Source: Duganella sp. SG902 (GTDB lineage: Bacteria; Pseudomonadota; Gammaproteobacteria; Burkholderiales; Burkholderiaceae_D). Taken from it: DNA of 64,000 bases. Position 1 is the stretch's first letter. Each line of letters starts with the position of its first letter. Where the stretch lies: positions 124,001-188,000 of the forward strand of contig NZ_JABMJK010000012.1 in the NCBI RefSeq assembly GCF_013376005.1, read 5' to 3'. The position numbers were made by a program, and so were the translations under genes. Of this stretch, positions 34,042-42,999 are shown piece by piece. A model generated the notes under the pieces. It was not told the origin of the DNA. It did not search any database and saw nothing but the letters and a program-made list of their open reading frames with translations.

Positions 34042-34923
34042 TTAAGGCCGATGGCGGCGCGCCGTCTCCAGTTTTTCACACAGCACGGCCAGGCCGTCGG
34101 CGATGCGCGGCGTGGCCCGCACCAGCAGTTCGCTGTCCAGCATGAACAGGTTGTCGCGCTGTACCGCCAGCAGGCCTTTGTACGGCTTCCAGATGTTGAC
34201 GCCGGACTGGCCGTCATGCTGCTCGCCGCCGATGATGGCTTCTGGATTTTCCTGCAACACGGCCTCGGTGCTGACTGAGGGCGCCGTCACCTTCAGGCCG
34301 GCGAACACATTGCGGCCGCCGCAAGCGCGCAGCGCGTCGCTGACGATATGCTCGCCGTTGAGTGTGAACAGCGGCTTTTCCCAGATCTGGTAGAACACCT
34401 TGACCGGCGCGCGTTGGGCGTAGGCGGCGCTCAGCTTGCCGATCTTCTGGCGATAGTCGCGCGCGGCCGCCTGCGCGGTGGCGTCGGTGCCCAGCAGCTG
34501 GCCGAGGCGGGTCAGGCTGGTGGCCACGTCGTCGAGCTTTTTCGGTTCGCTATAGAACACAGGAATGCCCAGGCTTTTCAGTTGCGCCAATTGGGGGCCA
34601 GTGTTCCCTGTCTGCCACACCACCAGCAAATCCGGGCGCAGCGCCAGCAGGCGCTCCATGTCGATCCGCGCGTCGCTGCCGATGACCGGGATGCGCTTGG
34701 CCGCTTCCGGGTAGTCGCTGTAGCTCATGGCGCCGACCACGCGCTCGCCGCCGCCGGCCGCGAACAGCAGCTCGGTGATGTGCGGCGCGGTCGAGATCAC
34801 GCGCTGCGCCGGCCTGGTTAGTGTGACGCTGTTGCCGGCGTCGTCCCGCACGGTGATCGCGGCTTGCGCCGCGCCGCCGGCCAAGGCAAGCATCAGCATC
34901 AGCATCGGTAGCGCGCCGCGCAT
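34042..34923 (-). CDS. Periplasmic binding protein, BtuF/cobalamin type
   Basis: A 293-residue class III substrate-binding protein for an ABC importer. Start at 34923 gives a signal peptide (MRGALPMLMLMLALAGGAAQA), then the two-lobe fold joined by a long helix: TVRDDAGNSVTLTRPAQRVIS, ERVVGAMSYSDYPEAAKRIPVIG and LLALRPDLLVVWQTGN. The SDYPEAAK motif matches BtuF-like proteins; a siderophore or heme binder is the alternative. The start shares one base with the stop of the TonB-receptor gene, so the pair is coupled. No permease or ATPase gene is in the window next to them. Confidence 0.9.
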   Translation of the reverse strand: MRGALPMLMLMLALAGGAAQAAITVRDDAGNSVTLTRPAQRVISTAPHITELLFAAGGGERVVGAMSYSDYPEAAKRIPVIGSDARIDMERLLALRPDLLVVWQTGNTGPQLAQLKSLGIPVFYSEPKKLDDVATSLTRLGQLLGTDATAQAAARDYRQKIGKLSAAYAQRAPVKVFYQIWEKPLFTLNGEHIVSDALRACGGRNVFAGLKVTAPSVSTEAVLQENPEAIIGGEQHDGQSGVNIWKPYKGLLAVQRDNLFMLDSELLVRATPRIADGLAVLCEKLETARRHRP

Positions 34924-36857
34924 CAGAAGTCGTAGCGCGCCGAGATTTTCAGCTGGCGGCCGTTCGACGGATAGATGTAGCCCTTGCAGGCGAAGGCCTG
35001 CGAGAAGTATGCCTTGTCCGCCAGGTTCTGCCCCGACACGGCCCACTCCCACTGGCCGAATTTACGCGCGTAGCGCGCATCCAGGGTGGTGTAGGATGGG
35101 ATCTCGCCGGCACAGGTGTTATTGAAGTCGTCGCCGTAGCGCTGCTTGTCCACCCATTGCGCGCCGATGTCGGCGGTCTGGCCGTCGCCGGTCCAGGCCA
35201 GGCGCGCGGTCAGCGTGTTGTTCGGCACCAGCACCATCTCCTTGCCGTTGTTGACGCCTTCGCGGAACTTGGCCTGGACGTGCTGATAGTGCGCGCTGAC
35301 GGCCCATGCGGCGTCGATCCTCTGTTCCGCGTCCAGCTCGAAGCCCTGGCGGCGGGTCGGGTCCAGATTGGTGTTGACGCCGAAGTTCACGGTCGGATCG
35401 TAGAAGATTTCGTTGGTCAGGTTGTGGCGGAACACGCGCGCCGTGATCTTCCGCATGGCGGTGGCGTAGCTCAGGCCCAGTTCCGCGTCATGCGATTGCT
35501 GCGGCGCCAGCGGCTTGTTGACGCTCGGGGTCAGCGCGTTGTCGTCCGAGTTGGCGACGCGATAGCTCTGTCCCAGCTTGCCGAACACGGTGACGTCGCT
35601 CACCGGCATGTAGCTCGCCTGCAGCTCCCACGCGTTCAAACCCTGCACCACGTTATAGCCGGTGGTGGCGTAGCCCAGCGGATTGGCGAAGTCCTTGTCG
35701 AAGATTTCGCGGCGCACGCCGGCCGAGACACGCCCTTCATGCGCGGCGTCGAAGCGCAGCTCGTCGCGCAGGTACAGCGCCTTCGATTTCTGATTGGCGT
35801 CGGCGCGGGAATAATCGGAGACCGTGGTGCGCTCCCATTTGATGAAGTCCACACCGGCCACCAGTTCATTCACCATGCCGTTGATCGCGCCCAGTTTGCG
35901 CACGCGCGGCGAGAACTGCAGCTGCTTGCTTTCGTAGGTGCCGACCGATGGCACGCCGCCGTAGAAGTAGGTCGACTCCACGGTTTTCTTGCGGTACGAG
36001 AGATCGGCGGCGAGATCGTGGCCTGCCACGCGGTATTGGCCGGCCACGGTCAGGCGGTCACTGTCGAGCGAGCCGTTGTCATTCGGCGTTTTGGTCTGGC
36101 GCGGATTGGCGTTGAATTCCGCCTCGGTCAGCGAACCGGCCAGGCGCATGTCCTGGCGCGCGCCCTCGTAGCGGAAGCCGATGCGGTCGAACTGGTTGGC
36201 GAACCATTGCGCGCCGCCGCTGAAATGGGTTTGCTTGAAGTCGTTGTTGTCGCGGTAGTTGTCGCTGCGCTGAGTGTCGAGCGTGGCGTCGGCCGCGAAG
36301 TTGTTCCAGGCCTGTGCGCCGGACACGCGCACCTCGCCGGCGCGGAACTGGCCGCCCTCGACGAACACGCTGCCACGGCGGCTGTTGGCGCTCGGACGTT
36401 TGGTGACGATATTGATGACGCCACCGGTGGCGCCGTCGCCGTACAACACGCTGGCGCCGCCGCGCGTGATTTCGATGCGCTCCACGGTGTCGATCGGGAT
36501 GGTGGACAGGATGGCGGTGGCCTGTTCGCTTTCCGACAAGCGCACGCCGTCCAGCACGATCACCAGATTCTGGCTGCTGTTGACGCCGAAGCCGCGCAGG
36601 TCGAGGCCGAAGTCGGGGCTGCCGTCCAGCGACTGGCGGCCGTACACGCCGCCGATCTTGCGGATGGCCGCGTTGACGTCGCCCGCGCCGGCGCGGCGGA
36701 TCTCATCCGCGCTGATGATGGTGGCGCCGATCGGAGCCAGCGCCGGGTCGGCGTCGAAGCGCGAGCCGGTGACGGTCACGGTGCCGACATCTTCGGCGTG
36801 CGCGGCGAAGCACAGGGATACGGCGGCGGCCAGCAGGCAGGGACGGAATGCGGTCAT
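34923..36857 (-). CDS. TonB-dependent outer-membrane receptor, BtuB-like
   Basis: A 644-residue TonB-dependent transporter. Signal peptide 1-21, TonB box region near GTVTVTGSRF, plug domain (about 30-150: GVYGRQSLDGSPDFGLDLRGFG, VLDGVRL, IEITRGGASVLYGDGATGGVINIVTKR) and a beta-barrel ending in a terminal phenylalanine (YDF). Size and plug style fit cobalamin receptors, and it is fused by a one-base overlap to a BtuF-like gene. No cobalamin riboswitch is visible in the 137 bp upstream. It would be energised by the TonB-ExbB-ExbD system. Confidence 0.92.
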   Translation of the reverse strand: MTAFRPCLLAAAVSLCFAAHAEDVGTVTVTGSRFDADPALAPIGATIISADEIRRAGAGDVNAAIRKIGGVYGRQSLDGSPDFGLDLRGFGVNSSQNLVIVLDGVRLSESEQATAILSTIPIDTVERIEITRGGASVLYGDGATGGVINIVTKRPSANSRRGSVFVEGGQFRAGEVRVSGAQAWNNFAADATLDTQRSDNYRDNNDFKQTHFSGGAQWFANQFDRIGFRYEGARQDMRLAGSLTEAEFNANPRQTKTPNDNGSLDSDRLTVAGQYRVAGHDLAADLSYRKKTVESTYFYGGVPSVGTYESKQLQFSPRVRKLGAINGMVNELVAGVDFIKWERTTVSDYSRADANQKSKALYLRDELRFDAAHEGRVSAGVRREIFDKDFANPLGYATTGYNVVQGLNAWELQASYMPVSDVTVFGKLGQSYRVANSDDNALTPSVNKPLAPQQSHDAELGLSYATAMRKITARVFRHNLTNEIFYDPTVNFGVNTNLDPTRRQGFELDAEQRIDAAWAVSAHYQHVQAKFREGVNNGKEMVLVPNNTLTARLAWTGDGQTADIGAQWVDKQRYGDDFNNTCAGEIPSYTTLDARYARKFGQWEWAVSGQNLADKAYFSQAFACKGYIYPSNGRQLKISARYDF

Positions 36858-36881
36858 GTGTCATCTCTCAGAATTTAGGCC

Positions 36882-36898
36882 CCGGCATTATACGCCGG
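36882..36898. promoter_or_regulatory. Receptor promoter -10 inside a palindrome
   Basis: On the minus strand TATAAT (36887-36892) lies 30 bp upstream of the receptor start. It sits inside the inverted repeat CCGGC-N7-GCCGG (36882-36898), so a protein bound there would block the promoter. No good -35 was found. Confidence 0.45.
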
Positions 36899-36917
36899 TC
36901 AAGATCATTCAGCTTTT

Positions 36918-36932
36918 AGATATGATCTATCT
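36918..36932. promoter_or_regulatory. Inverted repeat AGATA-N5-TATCT in a divergent promoter region
   Basis: Arms 36918-36922 and 36928-36932 lie between the divergent receptor and dioxygenase genes. It could be an operator shared by both; short enough to arise by chance. Confidence 0.3.
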
Positions 36933-36994
36933 ATATTTACCGCATTGATGGCGCGGGCATCGGTGCTTATAGTGAAGCCTGAAAGGAATTCGCC

Positions 36995-37789
36995 ATGAAA
37001 CTACCTACTTACTTCCTGTCGCACGGCGGCGGCCCGTGGCCGTTCATGATGGACCAGGTCGGCCATTTATACGGCAAGCTGGATGCCTCGCTGCGCGATA
37101 TTCCGCGCCAGATCGGCGTGACGCCCAAGGCGGTGCTGGTGATCACCGCGCACTGGGAGGGCCGCGATTTCACGCTCTCCTCGTCCGCGCAGCCGCCGAT
37201 GATCTACGATTACGGCGGCTTCCCGCCGCACACCTATGAGGTGCAGTACCGCGCGCCCGGTTCGCCGGAACTGGCGGCGCAGGTGCAAGCTTTGCTCGAC
37301 GCCGGCGGCCACAAGGCGTTGCTCGATCCGCAGCGTGGTTTTGACCATGGCACTTTCAGCGCCATGTATCCGGTGTATCCGCAGGCGGATGTGCCGATTG
37401 TGCAGTTGTCGCTGAAGTCCGGGCTCGATCCGCGGACGCACCTGGAGGTCGGCCGCTTGCTGGCGCCCCTGCGCGAACAGGGCGTGCTGATTGTCGGCAG
37501 CGGGCTGAGTTTCCATAATCTGCGCGCGTTCAACGCGGCTGGCGCGGCGGCATCGCATGCGTTTGATAGCTGGCTGCGCGAGACCATGGCCTTGCCGCCG
37601 CAGGAGCGCAGCGCGCGGTTGCTGGAGTGGGAAAAGGCGCCGGCCGCGCGCATGGCGCATCCGCGTGAGGAGCATTTGCTGCCGTTGATGGTGGTGCTGG
37701 GCGCGGCGGAGGATGAGGCGGCCAGTATGCCGTATCACGAGAACGCCTTCATGGGCGGCCTCGCCGTCAGCAGCTTCCGCTTCGGCTAA
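36995..37789 (+). CDS. DODA-type class III extradiol dioxygenase
   Basis: A 264-residue LigB-superfamily dioxygenase of the 4,5-DOPA dioxygenase/YgiD group, which cleaves catechol-type rings using nonheme iron. The N-terminal LSHGGGPWPF (first metal His), ITAHWEG, the DHGTFSAMYPVYPQADVPIVQLSL block and GSGLSFHNLRAF are characteristic. AAGGAA precedes the ATG. It is divergent from the TonB receptor; a shared role in aromatic or siderophore metabolism is possible but not shown. Confidence 0.95.
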   Translation: MKLPTYFLSHGGGPWPFMMDQVGHLYGKLDASLRDIPRQIGVTPKAVLVITAHWEGRDFTLSSSAQPPMIYDYGGFPPHTYEVQYRAPGSPELAAQVQALLDAGGHKALLDPQRGFDHGTFSAMYPVYPQADVPIVQLSLKSGLDPRTHLEVGRLLAPLREQGVLIVGSGLSFHNLRAFNAAGAAASHAFDSWLRETMALPPQERSARLLEWEKAPAARMAHPREEHLLPLMVVLGAAEDEAASMPYHENAFMGGLAVSSFRFG

Positions 37790-37796
37790 CCCCGCC

Positions 37797-37933
37797 CGTC
37801 ATTCCGGCGCAGGCCGGAATCCATGCTGAGGGTGCTGGCCGGCGGCCTGTGGATTCCGTTCGGGGCTGCGCTGGAATGACGTCTGGGGGTGCAGGTCGGC
37901 GTTCTATGGATTCCGGCCTGCGCCGGAATGACG
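37797..37933. repeat. Palindromic repeat pair, 27-bp arms, with a decayed internal copy
   Basis: Outer arms 37797-37823 and 37907-37933 are perfect reverse complements over 27 bp (left begins CGTCATTCCGGCGCAGGCCG). A diverged third copy lies between them (about 37849-37882: TGGATTCCG...CTGGAATGACG). The arms share the 20-bp core of the repeat at 10709-10772. It fills the gap between two convergent genes. Confidence 0.88.
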
Positions 37934-37935
37934 TG

Positions 37936-38886
37936 CTAGGTGCCGCGTTTGCCGTTGGCGGCGGCGCGGGCTTTCTCTTCGGCGATGGCGGCTTTCTCGG
38001 CCGCTTTCTTCGCCATCTCGGCTTCGTGCTGCTCCAGGCGTACCTTGCGCGTCTCCGGCGTCTCCAGCGAGATGCGTCCCAGCACGCCGCTGCGGTAGTC
38101 GCCCAGGAAGGTGTGCGCGGCCTTCTCGTAATCCAGGTCGCCGCCCTTCTGGCGGAAGCCGCGCTTGATGCCCACGCCCTCCACCACGCCGATCGCGTCG
38201 AACTTCTCGATCTCCTTGAACCCGTAGCGCGCCACCAGCAGCTCCGGATAGTGCACCAGCAGCTCGCCGGCCAGGAACTCGGCCACTTCCTCCTCGATCA
38301 GCGCGTTCGAGCCGATGGCGTGGCTGGCGGCCAGCATCAGGCCATCGCTCGGCAAGGCGATCTTCGGCCACAGCATGCCGGGCGTGTCGACCAGCACGGT
38401 GTTCTTGTCGAGGTAGAGCTTTTGCTGCTGCTTGGTCACCGCCGGCTCGTCGCCCACCTTGGCCACGCGCTTTTTCAGCAGCGCGTTCATCAGCGTCGAT
38501 TTGCCGACGTTGGGAATCCCCATGATCATGATGCGCAGCGGCTTGGTCGGCACGCCGCGATGCGGCGCCAGCTGCTTTGCCAGGTCCGGAATGCGCGCCA
38601 CGTCGGCCGGCTTCTTGGTGGTCATGGCGTAGGCGGTCACGCCCTCCTGGGCGTTGTAGTAGGCGCTCCAGGCGGCCGTCGCGGCCGGGTCGGCCAGGTC
38701 GATCTTGTTGAGGATCTTCAGGCATGGCCGCTGGCGGAACTTGCGCAGCTCCTCCACCATCGGGTTGGTGCTGGCTTCGGGCAGGCGCGCGTCGACCACT
38801 TCGATCACCAGATCGGTGTTCTCCATCTGCTCCGCCGCCTTCTTTTTGGCGGCGTTCATATGCCCCGGGTACCATTGTATCGACAT
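37936..38886 (-). CDS. ylqF: Ribosome biogenesis GTPase YlqF/RbgA
   Basis: A 316-residue circularly permuted GTPase involved in large-subunit ribosome assembly. The permuted order is clear: G4 NKIDL (about 58-62) comes before G1 GIPNVGKST (about 122-130) and G3 DTPGML. The N-terminal IQWYPGHM motif is the family hallmark. The C terminus is Lys/Ala-rich (EKAAIAEEKARAAANGKR). It is convergent with the dioxygenase across the palindromic repeat. Confidence 0.95.
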   Translation of the reverse strand: MSIQWYPGHMNAAKKKAAEQMENTDLVIEVVDARLPEASTNPMVEELRKFRQRPCLKILNKIDLADPAATAAWSAYYNAQEGVTAYAMTTKKPADVARIPDLAKQLAPHRGVPTKPLRIMIMGIPNVGKSTLMNALLKKRVAKVGDEPAVTKQQQKLYLDKNTVLVDTPGMLWPKIALPSDGLMLAASHAIGSNALIEEEVAEFLAGELLVHYPELLVARYGFKEIEKFDAIGVVEGVGIKRGFRQKGGDLDYEKAAHTFLGDYRSGVLGRISLETPETRKVRLEQHEAEMAKKAAEKAAIAEEKARAAANGKRGT

Positions 38887-38986
38887 GCTCTGACCTTCAA
38901 AAACGTTCTGACAACCCGCTATTTTACCTTTATCATGAGGCGCTTTACACCATAATTACACAAACAACAACTCCGGAGTGCTGAAG

Positions 38987-40975
38987 ATGAGCATAGCTGC
39001 ACCGTCCAACCCGAAGGAAATCACGCTTCGCGGGATTATTCTGGGCATTCTGATAACACTGGTATTCACCGCCGCCCAGGTCTACCTCGGTCTCAAGGTG
39101 GGCCTGACCTTCGCCACCTCGATCCCGGCCGCGGTGATCTCGATGGCGCTGCTGAGCGCCTTCAAGGACGCCACCATCCAGGAAAACAACATCGTCCAGA
39201 CCATCGCCTCGGCGGCCGGTACGCTGGCCTCGGTGATCTTCGTGCTGCCCGGCCTGCTGATGATCGGCTGGTGGGCGCATGTGCCGTTCTGGCCCACCTT
39301 CGGCGCCTGCGCCGTCGGCGGCGTGCTGGGCGTGATGTACACGGTGCCGCTGCGGCGCGCGCTGGTGTCGCAATCCAACCTGCCCTATCCGGAAGGCGTG
39401 GCGGCGGCCGAGGTGCTGAAGGTCGGCATGGCCTCGCGCGAGGGCGCGGCCGAAGGCAAGGCCGGCCTGCGCGCGGTGATCTGGGGCAGCGTGACCTCGG
39501 CCCTGTTCGCCGCCGGCGGCGCGGCCAAGCTGATGGCCGCCGAGGTGGCGATCTTCTTCCGCACCGGCGCCGGCGCCACCGGCATCGGCGCCTCCAGCTC
39601 GCTGGCGCTGATCGGCGCCGGCCACCTGATGGGCATCACGGTCGGCATCGCCATGCTGGCCGGCCTGATCATCGCCTGGGGCATCCTGGTGCCGCTGATG
39701 ACCAACCTGACGCCGATCGCGGCCGGGGTGGCGGTGGCCGACCATGCGCTGGGCATCTGGAAAACCGAGGTGCGCATGATGGGCGCGGGCGTGATCGGCA
39801 TCGCCGCCATCATCACCCTGGCCGGCCTGGCCAAGCCCATCCTGGGCGGGCTGAGGTCGGCCATGGAGACCGCGCGCAAGGCCAAGCTGGAAGGCGCCGC
39901 GCTGGAGCGCACCGAACTCGATATCCCGATCTTCATCGTCGGCCTAGTGACCCTGATTTCGATGGTGCCGGCCGGCTGGCTGCTGGCCAGCTTCCTGCAG
40001 GGCGGCCCGCTGGCGTCGCTGGCCGTGCCGCTGGTGGCGGTGGGCGTGGGCTACGTGCTGGTGGCCGGTATCTTCGCCGCCGCCGTGTGCGGCTACATGG
40101 CGGGCCTGATCGGCTCCTCCAACTCGCCGGTGTCGGGCATCGCCATCCTGACCATCCTCGGCGCCGCGCTCAGCGTGGGCATGGTCGGCCGCACCGTCAT
40201 GGGCCCGGAGGTGGCGCAGGCGCTGATCGCCTTCGCGCTGTTCGTCACCACCGTGGTGCTGGCGGTGGCGGTGATCGGCAACGACAATCTGCAGGATCTG
40301 AAAACCGGCCAGCTGGTCAACGCCACCCCGTGGAAGCAGCAGGTCGGCCTGCTGATCGGCGTGGCCGCCGGTTCGTGCGTGGTGCCGCCGGTGCTGGAGC
40401 TGCTGAACCACGCCAACGGTTTCGTCGGCGCGCCCAATCTCGATTCGATCTCCGACCAGCCGCTGGCGGCGCCGCAGGCGCTGCTGATCTCGACCCTGGC
40501 CAAGGGCGTCATCGGCGGCAACCTGCAGTGGAACCTGCTGGGCTACGGCGTGCTGATCGGCCTGGCGCTGGTGCTGATTAACTTCGCGCTGAAGAAATCC
40601 AGCAACGACAAATACAGCCTGCCGCCGCTGGGCGTGGGCCTGGCGATCTACCTGCCGAGCGCGGTGATCACCCCAGTGGTGATCGGCGCCATCACCGGCT
40701 GGCTGTTCGACCGCGCGGTCGAGAGGAAGGTCGGCGGCGAGGCGGCCAAGCGCATCGGCGTGCTGGTGATGTCCGGCTTCATCGTCGGCGAGAGCCTGTT
40801 CAACGTGGCGCTGGCCGGCCTGATCGTGCTGTCCGGCCAGGGCGAGCCGCTGGCCATCGCCAACGGCATGGGCGAGGGGCAGGCCATGACCATCGCCCTG
40901 ATCGTCGGCACCGCCATCGTCTGGGGCCTGTACCGCTGGTCGGCCAAAAATGGCCAGGCGGTACACCAGGCATAG
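38987..40975 (+). CDS. OPT-family oligopeptide transporter
   Basis: A 662-residue OPT-superfamily permease with about 14-16 hydrophobic helices. It opens with NPKEITLRGIILGILITLVFTAAQVYLGLKVGLTFATSIPAA and contains NNIVQT.ASAAGTLAS, GLIGSSNSPVSG and the C-terminal GGEAAKRIGVLVMSGFIVGESLFNVALAG, all standard for the bacterial branch. Likely imports peptides or metal chelates with protons. The ATG at 38987 has CGGAG eight bases upstream; a GTG nine bases earlier is less likely. Confidence 0.95.
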   Translation: MSIAAPSNPKEITLRGIILGILITLVFTAAQVYLGLKVGLTFATSIPAAVISMALLSAFKDATIQENNIVQTIASAAGTLASVIFVLPGLLMIGWWAHVPFWPTFGACAVGGVLGVMYTVPLRRALVSQSNLPYPEGVAAAEVLKVGMASREGAAEGKAGLRAVIWGSVTSALFAAGGAAKLMAAEVAIFFRTGAGATGIGASSSLALIGAGHLMGITVGIAMLAGLIIAWGILVPLMTNLTPIAAGVAVADHALGIWKTEVRMMGAGVIGIAAIITLAGLAKPILGGLRSAMETARKAKLEGAALERTELDIPIFIVGLVTLISMVPAGWLLASFLQGGPLASLAVPLVAVGVGYVLVAGIFAAAVCGYMAGLIGSSNSPVSGIAILTILGAALSVGMVGRTVMGPEVAQALIAFALFVTTVVLAVAVIGNDNLQDLKTGQLVNATPWKQQVGLLIGVAAGSCVVPPVLELLNHANGFVGAPNLDSISDQPLAAPQALLISTLAKGVIGGNLQWNLLGYGVLIGLALVLINFALKKSSNDKYSLPPLGVGLAIYLPSAVITPVVIGAITGWLFDRAVERKVGGEAAKRIGVLVMSGFIVGESLFNVALAGLIVLSGQGEPLAIANGMGEGQAMTIALIVGTAIVWGLYRWSAKNGQAVHQA

Positions 40976-41028
40976 ACAAAACCGCCAGCGGACTCTATGA
41001 TTGTCAAGTTTGCAATCATAGAGTCCAC

Positions 41029-42999
41029 ATGAAAACTTTTCTGCTGTCCCTGCTCCTGCTGACGGGCGCCGCCCAGGCCGCCGCGCCCGACGCCGCCAGC
41101 TTCTTCCGCTCCCCCAACATCAGCAATGTCGAGCTGTCGCCCCAGGGCGGCTATGTGGCGGCGGTGGTGGACCTGGCCGATGGCGTGACGGTGCTGGCGG
41201 TGCGCGACACCGGCGATCTGTCCAGGTACAAGGTGATTATCAAGACCACCGACCAGGAGCGCATCACGGCGGTGCACTGGATCAATGAGAACCGAATTGG
41301 CTTCACCATCAAAAATCTGCGCATCGAGTTCCTCGGCAACCAGGATGAAATGGCGGCCGACCGCGACGGCGCCAACCTGACCCACCTCATCTCCGGCAAT
41401 TGGGAGCACCAGCGCGAAGCCACCGGCCGCGCGATCAAGGCCCAGCTGCTGACCGCCGACTACGCGTTCTTCGACGTGGCGCACGATGGCTCGGACGATA
41501 TCCTGGTCGAGAAGTACAGCTGGAATGAAATCGACCGCACGCCCGACCATTCGCGCCTGTATCGCCTGAACACCCGCACGCGCCAGCTGCACGGCGCGCT
41601 GGAGGGCAACCAGCCGGCCGCCGTGCAGTGGTGGGGCACCGACACCTCGGACGTGCCGCGGCTGACGATCTCGCGGCTGAACGGCCGCTGCATCACCTCC
41701 TATCGCGGCGCCGCCGACAGCGCGTGGCGCGAACTCGATAACGGCGTGTGCTATCTGGACCGCCGCTTCACGCCGCAGTTCTTCGACGGCGACGACACGC
41801 TGTATGTGCGCGCCAGCCACCAGGGCTATGGCGCCCTGTTCCGCTACGACCTGAAGGCCATGAAGATGGACAAGGAGCCTTTCATGTCGGTGCAGGGCTT
41901 TGATTTCGATGGCAGCGCGGAGATCGATTACGACAGCCGGCGCCTGATGGGCGTTCATTTGCAAACCGACGCCGGCACCACCTACTGGCTCAATCCCGTG
42001 CTGAAAGCCGAGCAGGCGAAGATCGACGGCATGCTGCCCGCCACCACCAACACCCTCCACTGCGCCCGCGCATGCCTGAAGGCGCCGGTGGTGCTGGTGG
42101 TCGCTTCGTCCGACCGCCAGCCCAACCAGTACATCATCTACCACCGCGCCAGCGGCAAGCTGGAGGCGCTGGGGGTGACGCACCCCGACATCAAGGCAGA
42201 ACAAATGGGACTGCGCGATTTCCACCGCTACCGCGCGCGCGACGGCCGCGGCATTCCGGCCTACGTGACGCTGCCGCCGGGCGAGGCGGCCGGCCCGCGG
42301 CCCACCGTGGTGCTGGTGCACGGCGGGCCGAATACGCGTGGCGCGTACTGGGACTGGGATGACGAGGCGCAGTTCCTGGCGACGCGCGGGTATGTGGTGA
42401 TCCAGCCGGAGTTCCGCGGCAGCACCGGCTTCGGCTCGGAGCACTTTTCCGCCGGCCTGAAACAATGGGGCATGAGCATGCAGGACGACCTGGCCGACGC
42501 CGCGCAGTGGGCGGTCAAACAGGGCTGGGCCGATCCGAAGCGCATCGCCATCATGGGCGCCAGCTACGGCGGCTACGCCACGCTGATGGGACTCATCAAG
42601 CATCCCGAGACCTTCCGCTGCGGCGTCGAGTGGGCTGGCGTGACCGACATCGGGCTGCAATTCAACACTCCGCAATCGGACGCCTCGCAGGAGACGCTCA
42701 ACTACAGCCTGCGCACGCTGATCGGCGATCCGGACAAGGACGCCGAGCAGTTCCGCCAGCACTCGCCGCTGCTGCGCGCGGCCGAGCTGAAACAGCCCTT
42801 GCTGATGGCGCACGGCCTGGAAGACTTGCGCGTGCCGGTCGAACACGCCCAGCGCTTCCACGACGCCGTCAAGCGCCACAACAGCCAGGTGGAACTCATC
42901 ACCTACCACAACGAGGGCCACGGCTGGCGCCATCAGGAAAACCGCATCGCCTTCTGGCGGCGGGTCGAGGCCTTCCTCGACCAGTATCTGCGGCCCTAG
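41029..42999 (+). CDS. S9-family peptidase (prolyl-oligopeptidase/acylaminoacyl-peptidase type)
   Basis: A 656-residue exported serine peptidase. Signal peptide 1-18 (ending AAQAAA), a beta-propeller-like region (about 30-385), and an alpha/beta-hydrolase catalytic domain from about 390. Catalytic Ser in GASYGGYATL, Asp in HGLEDLRVPVEHA and His in HNEGHGWRH are visible, as is the oxyanion HGGPNTRG. It probably trims small peptides in the periplasm and is next to a peptide-type OPT importer. The stop overlaps the convergent deacetylase gene by 4 bp. Confidence 0.95.
   Translation: MKTFLLSLLLLTGAAQAAAPDAASFFRSPNISNVELSPQGGYVAAVVDLADGVTVLAVRDTGDLSRYKVIIKTTDQERITAVHWINENRIGFTIKNLRIEFLGNQDEMAADRDGANLTHLISGNWEHQREATGRAIKAQLLTADYAFFDVAHDGSDDILVEKYSWNEIDRTPDHSRLYRLNTRTRQLHGALEGNQPAAVQWWGTDTSDVPRLTISRLNGRCITSYRGAADSAWRELDNGVCYLDRRFTPQFFDGDDTLYVRASHQGYGALFRYDLKAMKMDKEPFMSVQGFDFDGSAEIDYDSRRLMGVHLQTDAGTTYWLNPVLKAEQAKIDGMLPATTNTLHCARACLKAPVVLVVASSDRQPNQYIIYHRASGKLEALGVTHPDIKAEQMGLRDFHRYRARDGRGIPAYVTLPPGEAAGPRPTVVLVHGGPNTRGAYWDWDDEAQFLATRGYVVIQPEFRGSTGFGSEHFSAGLKQWGMSMQDDLADAAQWAVKQGWADPKRIAIMGASYGGYATLMGLIKHPETFRCGVEWAGVTDIGLQFNTPQSDASQETLNYSLRTLIGDPDKDAEQFRQHSPLLRAAELKQPLLMAHGLEDLRVPVEHAQRFHDAVKRHNSQVELITYHNEGHGWRHQENRIAFWRRVEAFLDQYLRP

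Noticed and set aside
36858..36994. Cobalamin riboswitch upstream of the TonB receptor
   Set aside because: Only 137 bp are available and no conserved B12-box-like sequence was seen.
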